IMG/VR virus record: IMGVR_UViG_3300008116_000058
Location: 16,069 to 80,068 of that record
DNA length: 64,000 nt
Strand: one strand, 5' to 3'
DNA from: a virus
Within the stretch, counting starts at the first letter, position 1, and the number at the start of each line of letters is the position of its first letter. The position numbers and the translations under genes are program-made. The notes under the pieces are model-generated. The model had not been told where the DNA came from. It ran no database searches and saw only the letters and a program-made list of their open reading frames with translations. This document shows positions 1 to 8,663 of the stretch, piece after piece.

Positions 1-1221
1 ATTGGTATCATTTTTTACAATAATGTATTGTTCATTATTAGTGCTATTTGTAATAACCATTGCGTCCATCAAATATGATGAATCTCTAGTAAAACTGATT
101 GTATTGGAACTACTAAACCAATAGTGATGTAAATGTGTTGGGTTTGGAAATGATCCTAGACTTTTATAATAACTGTTTGGTGTGGCTGAATCTACTAAAG
201 CCTGTGAATCAACAAAAGGTTCGTCTGCAATAATCTCAAAATCACCGGCTGCACTTAAACTTCTACGATACAATTTGTGACGATAAATGTTACCAGAAAA
301 AGTCTTTAGGTTAGTATATGTTACAAATGCAACCGATTGATTGTATGATGAACTTGTAATAAATCTACCATCATACTTAACGTTTGTAATATTAGCAGAC
401 AAAGTACCATCTACAATATTTGAAATTATTTTCTTGTTTTTATTATCGACGTAATAAATTGGGTTCTTCAACTTGACCGTGTTTTCACTCAATACATCGG
501 TAATAACGTTTGATGATGTTAAACTGGTTACAATATCACCATCCAATTTAGTTGCATAGATATCTACCAATGCGTTTTTCATTGAAGATGAAACAACCAA
601 TGAACCATCTAAAAAAGTAAGACGATAATCAATTGGAGTTGACCCGATATCAAACAATCCATAATCATCATTTTTCTTGGGGGTTACCGCATAAGTTGTA
701 ATTGGAGTATTATTAATAACTGTCAAATACCCCGAAGAATTGTCTGATGTAATTGGAACGAAAGTCGATGTTACTGACAATATGGGAGATTTATAAAATA
801 TGACCTTCGATGTATTTTGTACAGATGGATTGATTTGAATATTACCAATCCAACGTATCAGTTTGTTTGTCTTTTCACGACCAACAATAATAACTTTACC
901 AACACCATAAGGAGTATCGTTATAAACGTATACCGATATTCTAACCGCGCCACCTTCCTTATAGGCGATGTTGTTGGTCTTAGCCACCTCAACATACAAT
1001 GACCGACCCTGACTGTCTAAAACCTCAATTTGAATAGGACTATTAACTGCAAGTTTATCGGACCCATTTAACAAAAAAGTATTCTTACCAGCAGTAAACT
1101 TGGGTGAGTATTCCGATAATATAAAATACTCGGACAAAAACGAACTATCTTCAATATCGACTCGTAAATCAGATAAGTTCAGCTTTTGTCCGGTATTTCT
1201 TGCATTTGATATTAAAGCCAT
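1..1221 (-). CDS. virion structural protein, partial (N-terminal 407 residues)
   Basis: An open frame runs leftward from ATG at 1221 (MALISNARNTGQKLNLSDLR) off the window edge without a stop, so the C-terminus is missing. The sequence is rich in Ser, Thr, Asn and beta-strand-like segments and has no catalytic motif. The opening, with a segment reading SPKFTAGKNTFLLNGSDKL followed by alternating hydrophobic strands, resembles N-termini of large tail or fibre-associated virion proteins. A 9-bp inverted repeat abuts the start codon. It lies downstream of the recombination genes in the same direction. The virion role is inferred from composition and neighbourhood. Confidence 0.7.
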   Translation of the reverse strand, partial: MALISNARNTGQKLNLSDLRVDIEDSSFLSEYFILSEYSPKFTAGKNTFLLNGSDKLAVNSPIQIEVLDSQGRSLYVEVAKTNNIAYKEGGAVRISVYVYNDTPYGVGKVIIVGREKTNKLIRWIGNIQINPSVQNTSKVIFYKSPILSVTSTFVPITSDNSSGYLTVINNTPITTYAVTPKKNDDYGLFDIGSTPIDYRLTFLDGSLVVSSSMKNALVDIYATKLDGDIVTSLTSSNVITDVLSENTVKLKNPIYYVDNKNKKIISNIVDGTLSANITNVKYDGRFITSSSYNQSVAFVTYTNLKTFSGNIYRHKLYRRSLSAAGDFEIIADEPFVDSQALVDSATPNSYYKSLGSFPNPTHLHHYWFSSSNTISFTRDSSYLMDAMVITNSTNNEQYIIVKNDTN

Positions 1222-1245
1222 ATGTATTGTAATTAACAATACATA
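1221..1245. other. inverted repeat at the start of the left-most gene
   Basis: TATGTATTG and CAATACATA form a perfect 9-bp inverted repeat with a 7-base loop. It sits between the stop of the Mre11-Rad50 fusion gene and the ATG of the next gene. There is no T-tract, so it may be a 5' leader hairpin or operator and not a terminator. Confidence 0.45.
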
Positions 1246-1251
1246 TAGAAA

Positions 1252-4200
1252 TCACTGGAAATTAATCCGTGAAAACCCAGCATCTTTGACGATCTCAAGA
1301 CGGGTATCAACCATGTCTTTGAGTACATCCAAGTGACTAACAACCCAAACAAAGTCAAAATTACTCTTCAAGAATGAGAACAAATTAGCCATGGCAGACA
1401 AATGATCACTATCAGCACATCCAAACCCCTCATCAATAGCAATAAAGTTAGGACGTGGTAGATTGGATACATTGATCAACGCAACTCTAATAGCCAACGA
1501 ACTCACAAACTTCTCTAACCCACTTGCCAATTCCAAAGGCCACTTCTTGTCATCGTAAACAATGTATGCCATAATGTTCTTGCCATCAGTCTGAAACGAA
1601 ACGGTAAACTCAACAATCTGATTAAGTATGTTGTTAACCTCAGATTCAATACCAGGCAACGCCTTAGAGATAATTTGATACTGAAGTCCATCTCTGGAAA
1701 CGGCATCCACATAATAAGTGTAAGCATTATGAATCTTTTCAGTCTCCTTCATTTCAGCAATCTTGGCTTCAATCTGAGACTTCTGATAGGTCCAATTGTT
1801 GATCTTACTCTTGGTGTCGGTAATATTAGAGTTAACATTACGAATGTTAAAGTCGATGTTCTTAATGTTTGCCTTAATGTCATCAATCGCCTTTTGAACC
1901 TTAAGATTCGATTCAATAGCGTCCTTTGCATCATAATATTCTTTAATCTTAACTTCAATCGATTCCAACAAGTTCTTTTCCTTTACAATCGTATTCTCAC
2001 GTTGTAATTGAAGATTTTCAAGATTAGAAATATTCTTGGTTAACGTTGTTAGACTGTTAAGAAGATTTCTATACTCCTGAAATTGATTAGCAACAGTTTC
2101 AACGACACCCAACTTGTTTTTCACAGTAGTCAGTTTTTCAATCAGACCTTTAGCTTCAATCTTATCATTTTCAAGATCTTCTTTAGTCTTGATTGCATCT
2201 TGAACAAACACGTTGTTAACACAGAATGTACAATTTGGATCATACTTGTGGTTTTCAAGTTTCTTCAACTTATCCAACTTATTTGTAACAATCAACTTCT
2301 TACGTTCCAACTGTCCTTCAATGTTAGACGCTTCCAATTTCAAAGTATTATACTCCGAATACTTGGACTCAATATCATCAGACTTGAACTTTTCAACCTT
2401 GTCATTGATTGGCTTGATGTCATTCTTCAACTTCTCAATGTTGGGAACCTCGGTATCATACTTCAACTGTTCACTGACGATTTTTCTGTCGGTATTAATA
2501 CGTTGTGTTTCCAATCCACTTATATCAGTAGTTGTGACATTCACCTTGATCAACTGCTTAGTTGTCTCAGCAATCTTCTCATTTTCAACTTCACGACTAT
2601 CCGTTAATGTTTTTAGTTCTTCGTCCTTTAAACGAATAACAGATTCAGCATTATTGATATTGGTAGTCAATGTCTCCAACTCTGCGTTGTAATCGGTCTT
2701 GGCAAAGTTCTTCATCAAGATTGCCCATTCACGCATCTTGTCATTTGCCAGTCCGTGCAACTTATCAAATATAGTAAGTCCCATAAACTGTGCCAATAGA
2801 TCCTTACGTTCAGTCTGACCAAGATCAATGAAAGAACCAGTCTTACTGTTCTGAATACTCAATACAGTTAAAATAAAGTCATCATAAGTTCCAACATAAT
2901 CACGAATCAAATCGTTAGTATTACGACGTGCTTCACCGTTGAGTTCAATTACTTGACCCTTTTCTTCTTTCCAAAAACGTACATCAACCTTGACGCTTCC
3001 TTTTTTATCAGCGTGACCAATACGTTCAATAAAGTAATCAACCTTATCAATTTCAAAGTTAAACTTACACTTGAACGACATCTTTTGTGTATTCATTACG
3101 TGAACGGCTTTAAAAGCACGATCACACTTGTCAAATATACAAAAGGATAATGCCGAAAGAATACTGGATTTGCCACTTGCGTTTGCAGCAAATAGTCCCA
3201 CAACGTCTTTCATTTTGCTAAAATCAATTACATTACCTTCGCCGTAACTGAACATATTATCAAACTCAAACCGTTTTGGCTTCCATCGAATATTCTTAGC
3301 GGTTAAATCCTTGACAATTTGATCATTCAACTCCTTGTTGATCTTTTCAACCTCACGAATCAAAGAGTCAGGAATATTAGTATGTTTATCTTGAAGATAT
3401 TCCGCAATCAATTTGTTCTGATACGAAATATTTGAAAGACCGTGAATATTCAAATTTGGAACCGTTGAATTGTTCACACTTGAGGCCAACTGGTCCACAC
3501 GTAGATAATTGATATCAACAATCTCAGTATGTTCACGAATCTGTGAGATGACCGTCTTGAGTTCAGTTGCAACCGACTCAAATGCTTTGATTCGAAGCGT
3601 GGTTTTCTTTGGAATATCCGTCAAATCGGTAATCAAAGTTCCTTTGTTAACCTCGACAGTAAAATATCCATGGTCGTTCTTTACCTCAACGTGTTTGAAT
3701 TTGAGAGTCTTCAAATCCCAATAAACAAACCCATGACCTTTCAATTCTTCACCATGGTTCTGTTGAATCAATGAACCAGAATACACAACCACGGGTTTAC
3801 GAATCTTTTCATCAATAACGTGATAGTTCTGAAGAATCTGATGACGATGAATATCACCCAACAAAATAATTTGATGTCCATCAAACAGTTCGTTTTTGGT
3901 GTTACTCGTAACTTTATACCCAATGTCAGTTACAGCACTATCAACTGGTCCATGATATAGTCCAATATGATAAGAAGTGTTATTAACATAAATCTTGGGA
4001 ATCTTTTCAAACTTAATATAATTCTCAGGTGAATGTTCATCAAATACCGAGAAGTTATTGAACAAGATATCACCCAACTGATACACACCAGTATCCTTTA
4101 GATAAAAAAGATTTGGGTGTTTAAGAGCGTTAACAATAGGACTCAAACTATCCAACCTGTTTTTGTTGGTTAGAGTTGCGTCATGGTTTCCAGCAGTAAG

Positions 4201-4461
4201 TATGGTTGGACGACGATCTGCCAAGTTTTTTAGAAACTGAGACGCAATTTCTACGCACTCAGGACTAAGATCACTCTTGTTGTGAAACACGTCACCCACC
4301 ACACAAATAGCAGTGGTCTCGGGTGTCTTTTCAATTGCCTTATATAGGTTCTTGAACACCTCTGTATATTCCGCATGACGTTTAGTTAACAAAATATGAA
4401 TGTCTGCCACGTGCAGAATATTCGTAAAGTTTGAAACGTCACAATTTAGTTTTGTAATCAT
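1252..4461 (-). CDS. Mre11-Rad50 (gp47-gp46, SbcD-SbcC) fusion, recombination nuclease/ATPase
   Basis: This 1069-residue protein carries both halves of the double-strand-break resection complex in one chain. Residues 1-350 are a calcineurin-like nuclease (Mre11/SbcD/T4 gp47) with ADIH at 19-22, GDVFH at 56-60, GNHD at 91-94 and GDIHRHQ near 202. From about 395 follows an SMC-type ATPase (Rad50/SbcC/T4 gp46) with Walker A around ASGKSS (428-433), long coiled coils, a CTFC zinc hook at 744-747, the SGLEKF signature and the Walker B IDEGFG near the C-terminus. In T4 the pair resects ends and feeds recombination-dependent replication. All motifs appear intact and no frameshift separates the halves. 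The primase gene ends 5 bases upstream. Confidence 0.93.
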   Translation of the reverse strand: MITKLNCDVSNFTNILHVADIHILLTKRHAEYTEVFKNLYKAIEKTPETTAICVVGDVFHNKSDLSPECVEIASQFLKNLADRRPTILTAGNHDATLTNKNRLDSLSPIVNALKHPNLFYLKDTGVYQLGDILFNNFSVFDEHSPENYIKFEKIPKIYVNNTSYHIGLYHGPVDSAVTDIGYKVTSNTKNELFDGHQIILLGDIHRHQILQNYHVIDEKIRKPVVVYSGSLIQQNHGEELKGHGFVYWDLKTLKFKHVEVKNDHGYFTVEVNKGTLITDLTDIPKKTTLRIKAFESVATELKTVISQIREHTEIVDINYLRVDQLASSVNNSTVPNLNIHGLSNISYQNKLIAEYLQDKHTNIPDSLIREVEKINKELNDQIVKDLTAKNIRWKPKRFEFDNMFSYGEGNVIDFSKMKDVVGLFAANASGKSSILSALSFCIFDKCDRAFKAVHVMNTQKMSFKCKFNFEIDKVDYFIERIGHADKKGSVKVDVRFWKEEKGQVIELNGEARRNTNDLIRDYVGTYDDFILTVLSIQNSKTGSFIDLGQTERKDLLAQFMGLTIFDKLHGLANDKMREWAILMKNFAKTDYNAELETLTTNINNAESVIRLKDEELKTLTDSREVENEKIAETTKQLIKVNVTTTDISGLETQRINTDRKIVSEQLKYDTEVPNIEKLKNDIKPINDKVEKFKSDDIESKYSEYNTLKLEASNIEGQLERKKLIVTNKLDKLKKLENHKYDPNCTFCVNNVFVQDAIKTKEDLENDKIEAKGLIEKLTTVKNKLGVVETVANQFQEYRNLLNSLTTLTKNISNLENLQLQRENTIVKEKNLLESIEVKIKEYYDAKDAIESNLKVQKAIDDIKANIKNIDFNIRNVNSNITDTKSKINNWTYQKSQIEAKIAEMKETEKIHNAYTYYVDAVSRDGLQYQIISKALPGIESEVNNILNQIVEFTVSFQTDGKNIMAYIVYDDKKWPLELASGLEKFVSSLAIRVALINVSNLPRPNFIAIDEGFGCADSDHLSAMANLFSFLKSNFDFVWVVSHLDVLKDMVDTRLEIVKDAGFSRINFQ

Positions 4462-4466
4462 ATATT

Positions 4467-5429
4467 TTATAAATTTATCTTCAAACGAAACAAAGATTCG
4501 AAATCTAAAACGGGAGAGTTATTTATAACTTCCCAAGTCTTTTCAAATCCGATTTCCGATGGATCTTTACCATCAAGTTTTACCAACTTTGTTTCAATAC
4601 TGTTCTTCAACAAAAACTCACTTATTCTAATGGAGTCTGATAAAGCATCATTGTCCAAAACAATATTAACACTTTGTACTTTATTACTGATCAACGCAGA
4701 TTTCAACTTATTTGAAAGTGTTTTTCCAAACAAAGGAATAGCGTTATTACGAATCGAAATTGCATCAAATGCACCTTCGACTAATGTAATCGGTTGGTTG
4801 TAATCTACAAACATCTCAAATCCGATAATGTCTTTTGAGCCAAAACTGTTTACATATTTCATTTTAGCATCTTCAAAAATGCTACGAGTTGAGTAAAAGT
4901 TTAATTGACCAGATGCATCATATGATGGAATTAAAACTCTTCCATGAAATTGACCACCCTCACAGTACCCAATATTATATCTCAATACATCATATTTGGT
5001 AATGTTTCTCGACTTTAAGTACTGAAGTGCATGTCTACCAATCAAAGTAAGTTCGTCATCATAAAATGATCGATATTCTTTTGGAAGAACCAAGGGTACA
5101 ACAGAAATACTCTTCTTCTCAGAAAAGATTTCCAAAATAGCGTTAATATCGTTCTGAGGAAGTTTTCGGTACGTCTCGGTATTTTTATAGATTTGACCAA
5201 GATATTCACCAGACAGTCCAAGTTTCTTGAACAACGTTTTCAGAGATGTCCCAGATAACCCACACACCCAACAATGATATTTGCCGGTAACTGTATTTAT
5301 TTCCAACTTTCGTTTGTAGTGTTTACAGACGGGACAATAATAAACCGCGTCAGTACCCTTACGAATCTTCGCAGATTGTTTGAGCGCTTTATTTAGAATT
5401 GTTACGACTTCCGTCTGATACAACAACAT
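4467..5429 (-). CDS. DNA primase, CHC2 zinc finger and TOPRIM domains
   Basis: The 320-residue protein begins with a CHC2-type zinc-binding domain (CPVCKH near residue 32, then CWVCG near 53). After a linker comes a TOPRIM fold with VEGAFDAISI and the LDND acidic motif. This is the architecture of T4 gp61 and short DnaG proteins, which make RNA primers on the lagging strand. No helicase domain is attached, so a separate replicative helicase should exist elsewhere in the genome. It lies between the gp47-gp46 fusion and a RuvC-like nuclease, all read leftward, forming a replication/recombination block. Confidence 0.9.
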   Translation of the reverse strand: MLLYQTEVVTILNKALKQSAKIRKGTDAVYYCPVCKHYKRKLEINTVTGKYHCWVCGLSGTSLKTLFKKLGLSGEYLGQIYKNTETYRKLPQNDINAILEIFSEKKSISVVPLVLPKEYRSFYDDELTLIGRHALQYLKSRNITKYDVLRYNIGYCEGGQFHGRVLIPSYDASGQLNFYSTRSIFEDAKMKYVNSFGSKDIIGFEMFVDYNQPITLVEGAFDAISIRNNAIPLFGKTLSNKLKSALISNKVQSVNIVLDNDALSDSIRISEFLLKNSIETKLVKLDGKDPSEIGFEKTWEVINNSPVLDFESLFRLKINL

Positions 5430-5469
5430 GGGTATACTGTATCAGATACCAAGTCCAAATCAACTTATT

Positions 5470-5973
5470 TTAAGGTTTAAATAAAGCGCATACCACGGCA
5501 TCGTACATGTCACCGTTACGTTCGTCCCAACTTCCCTTTTTCTTTTTCTTGTCATATTTGTCAACTTCTAAGAAATTGACGATGTTGGCTTTAACGAACT
5601 CCTTGGATTTCATGCCTTTGATTCTGGCTTTACCAAAAAGTTGTTTACGCATGGTGTTAACATTACATAGGTTAATTTTAACACCCATTTCTTCGGAAAG
5701 AATATACTCAAAAACCGCATTGAATCTTGCCAATTTGATGATGGTTTGTTGAGTTGTACGACCACCCATAAATCCACTCAACGCGGCTTCCATATTAACA
5801 GATGTGATAACATCGTAATATTTGGTTGATTCCAGAAACTTTAAAACAAAAAAAGACTTCTCTTTGGAAGTCTCTAAATGTGATATATCTAAAAAGCCAG
5901 CGTCAATTATTTTACCGTTTTCTGAAACTGCCCATCCAACGGTAGACGTACTAGCGTCTAATCCTAATGTCAT
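5470..5973 (-). CDS. RuvC-like Holliday junction resolvase/nuclease
   Basis: The 167-residue protein starts MTLGLDASTSTVGWAV, the first strand of the RuvC/RNase H fold with its catalytic Asp. A second acidic residue lies in SVNMEAALSGF and a third pair in DERNGDMYDAVVCALF near the C-terminus. Length and motif spacing fit stand-alone phage RuvC-like resolvases that clear branched DNA before packaging. Its position next to primase and the Mre11-Rad50 fusion supports a DNA-metabolism role. The exact substrate is inferred. Confidence 0.85.
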   Translation of the reverse strand: MTLGLDASTSTVGWAVSENGKIIDAGFLDISHLETSKEKSFFVLKFLESTKYYDVITSVNMEAALSGFMGGRTTQQTIIKLARFNAVFEYILSEEMGVKINLCNVNTMRKQLFGKARIKGMKSKEFVKANIVNFLEVDKYDKKKKKGSWDERNGDMYDAVVCALFKP

Positions 5974-5991
5974 AACTTATTTTTTGTTTGA

Positions 5992-6288
5992 TTATGGCTT
6001 GTACTTTGTAGTATCTTTTACTCTGTAAAATCCCTCGCCTGGATTTTTTGCATCACCCAAAACTTTGTCTTTGAAGTTCTCTTTTTTGTTGGTAGCCATA
6101 CCAATTGTAAATCCCGGTTCAATGGTCAAATCTATAGAAAGTTTTGAATATCCAAAATCTCCCTGAAGACCGAGAATAGCAGTGTTTGTACCAGCTTTCT
6201 TGGCATCAAATGCTCCACCAGTTTTGTCAGAAGCGTATCTTTGTTCAAGACTCTTTGTTAAAGAGGTTCTTTTGATTTGTTCGGCCAT
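5992..6288 (-). CDS. small conserved phage protein, possibly virion-associated
   Basis: A 98-residue protein without signal, membrane segment or recognised domain. It has a Lys/Thr-rich N-terminus (MAEQIKRTSLTKSLEQRYAS) and a hydrophobic centre. It is the last gene downstream of the tail cluster, and a TATTTATA box lies 22 bases upstream of its ATG, as for several late genes. I do not recognise the family. Confidence 0.6.
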   Translation of the reverse strand: MAEQIKRTSLTKSLEQRYASDKTGGAFDAKKAGTNTAILGLQGDFGYSKLSIDLTIEPGFTIGMATNKKENFKDKVLGDAKNPGEGFYRVKDTTKYKP

Positions 6289-6319
6289 AAATTTAGTCTA
6301 TTGTTTATTATAAATATGA

Positions 6320-8659
6320 TTATACGTCCCATTTAACCAAAAAATTTAGTGGATATTCACCAGTGTTTTTGATTGGAGACGACAATTTGGCTACTGCGAC
6401 AAGATCAGACCCACTATATAGACCAATTGTTGTAATGTAGGGTGCCAAGTAAGATCCTGTAATATCCAATGAGGAACTTTCTTGATATGACAAGAAATCA
6501 GACTTAATACTAGGTATTCCATTTGTGTTAACATATTTTGATGTCTTTGATGTTATATATGAAACTACATCCGAAAGAGTTGTTCTTGTTGAAAATGGAT
6601 TAATTAAATTATTGTATGCATCAAGACTCAATGATCCTATAAAGAACTTCCATAGAATCTTAGCGTCTTCGATACTCACTTTTCCATCACCGTCAAAATC
6701 AAACTGTGATTCAAGACTAAACAATCGTGGTCTTAAAGAAGCATATTGTTGTTTCAAAGTATACTGTCCGTATTCATAATACGTTTTATAATATTCAAAC
6801 AAACTACGTTCTGCACTATTTTCAATAACGTATTCATCCCAGAAAGTATCATCCTGTTCAAAATTAGGATTGCCCGGAGTGTTGATATCGACAATATACA
6901 ACAAAATCAAATTGATGTCTCTAAAGTCAACATCACCGTTACCCAACAAATCAAATGTAGGTTTAATAACATCTAATGCGGTAGGATTGGTACTAATATT
7001 AAACTCACCAGAATCAACAACACAAATAACCGACTTTTCATTGATTGTGTATTTACTACTATAGTTGATATCATACTTGTATTCGTTTGTATCAGTAGTT
7101 TTCAATACATTCGTAAATTGTGAACCGGTGTTTGAAAATACGATTTCACCGTTCTTGTAAAAGATGTTACCAGCATGGTAATTTGTTCTTAATGAACTTA
7201 ATGTAGAAATATAAGCATGTCCACGCATGTTTTGTAGCGTTGACTGTGCAACCGATGGACTTACAACAAACGAATTGCTTGATGTAAAATCAGACATAAT
7301 AAACGGAGAACCAACAACAATTGCAGTATCACTGATTGCTACATCATATCCATATGACATGTAAGGATATCCAATCGCCTTCTTTTTATAATCATATGTT
7401 ACCGGTACAACATTCGAACCGGTTCTTTCAAACAATATAAATTGTCCGTTAATGACTTGAGTGTCATCGTAAGATTGACTAATTGAACTAGATACGGTTG
7501 ATTTTACAGCTAATGGATTACTTGACGATACACATCCAACAATAATCTTGTTATTAAACGTATCAACCGATAATCCCAATTTATTTTGTTTGAGAGTATT
7601 TTTATCACCAATATACTTCTCAACCAAATCCCAATAAACTTGTCCACTGTCAGCATAAATACCATTAGCTTCGGCAGTATTTAATGCACACTCGGTTTTC
7701 TTATAAATGTATACGGCACCTCTGTCATATTGTGTTGTGGATCCACTAAACTCATAATAACTTGCATCATACGGCGCACCAATTACAATTGTATCACCGT
7801 TAATTTGCATGTCAGTACCAAAACCATCCGCCGACTTCTTAACATACTGATACGAGTTTACATCGTCAAACGGTACCTTTTGTGACCCCGTAATTGATGA
7901 AAATGTATGTGTCAATGACCATCCACCAGATTGACTTTCAAATAAATAAACCTTAGGATTTTGTATTGTTGGATCTTCTGATATCAAAATTGAATTGGTT
8001 CCAGATTTATCAATTTTAACTAACGATCCAAAAGAATTACCAGCGGTGACCGCATCAATGTAAGTCGTTGGAGATCCGGGTATCGATATACTATTTGATC
8101 CTGTAGTATAACTGTAAACATATACTCGGTCATATGCATTTGCACTCACCGTGATATATTTAGAATTAATCGCAACTGAATGACCAAAACTATTGTAAGA
8201 CGTATTAATAGGTGATGGTATCTTTGATACACTTAACAATGACGCTGCCAAAGTGCTGGCATTAGATGAAGATTGATTTAACAAATATACATCGGCCAAA
8301 CTAGTATGAGAATATGGCGAACCACCATATGACCCAGTAAAATTTTCATTACCAATTATAAAAATGTTATTACAAACATCAAACGCCAATCCATATGTAT
8401 CTTTTGTAATTACACCAAATCCGCCGGTTCCACTGCTACCTCCAGTTCCACCTGTACCAGATGTACCATATGCTTTCATGGACTGTGCAGTTCCATAGTA
8501 AGTATACACACCCTGTGTCGAATTAAATCGGTATAAATCGATACTACCTGTTCCTGCCTGTGACGCATATTGTGGATTTGGATTTCCAATTGCAGCAAAC
8601 TTACCGTGTGCTTCAACTTTATATCCAAACATTGTTACTGGTCCAATAGTTCCATTCAT
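6320..8659 (-). CDS. virion display protein: beta-propeller-like repeats plus dockerin-like calcium loops
   Basis: The first ~500 of 779 residues contain repeated FG-GAP-like segments (patterns such as GFGTDMQINGDTIVIGAPYD and YGYDVAISDTAIVVGSPF), suggesting a beta-propeller. Residues around 570-690 carry two EF-hand-like calcium loops of dockerin type (DLLGNGDVDFRDI and DFDGDGKVSIEDAK). The last ~60 residues (IGLYSGSDLVAVAKLSSP...) share a module with the protein at 11526-12782. It starts 4 bases after the stop of the PKD/LRR gene, within the tail operon. A surface-exposed tail or fibre component that may bind a host or environmental ligand is inferred. Confidence 0.8.
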   Translation of the reverse strand: MNGTIGPVTMFGYKVEAHGKFAAIGNPNPQYASQAGTGSIDLYRFNSTQGVYTYYGTAQSMKAYGTSGTGGTGGSSGTGGFGVITKDTYGLAFDVCNNIFIIGNENFTGSYGGSPYSHTSLADVYLLNQSSSNASTLAASLLSVSKIPSPINTSYNSFGHSVAINSKYITVSANAYDRVYVYSYTTGSNSISIPGSPTTYIDAVTAGNSFGSLVKIDKSGTNSILISEDPTIQNPKVYLFESQSGGWSLTHTFSSITGSQKVPFDDVNSYQYVKKSADGFGTDMQINGDTIVIGAPYDASYYEFSGSTTQYDRGAVYIYKKTECALNTAEANGIYADSGQVYWDLVEKYIGDKNTLKQNKLGLSVDTFNNKIIVGCVSSSNPLAVKSTVSSSISQSYDDTQVINGQFILFERTGSNVVPVTYDYKKKAIGYPYMSYGYDVAISDTAIVVGSPFIMSDFTSSNSFVVSPSVAQSTLQNMRGHAYISTLSSLRTNYHAGNIFYKNGEIVFSNTGSQFTNVLKTTDTNEYKYDINYSSKYTINEKSVICVVDSGEFNISTNPTALDVIKPTFDLLGNGDVDFRDINLILLYIVDINTPGNPNFEQDDTFWDEYVIENSAERSLFEYYKTYYEYGQYTLKQQYASLRPRLFSLESQFDFDGDGKVSIEDAKILWKFFIGSLSLDAYNNLINPFSTRTTLSDVVSYITSKTSKYVNTNGIPSIKSDFLSYQESSSLDITGSYLAPYITTIGLYSGSDLVAVAKLSSPIKNTGEYPLNFLVKWDV

Positions 8660-8663
8660 AATA

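Noticed and set aside
2083-2692. Rightward frames opposite the Rad50 coiled coil
   Set aside because: Antisense shadows of a Lys/Glu-rich coiled coil, with hydrophobic low-complexity products.
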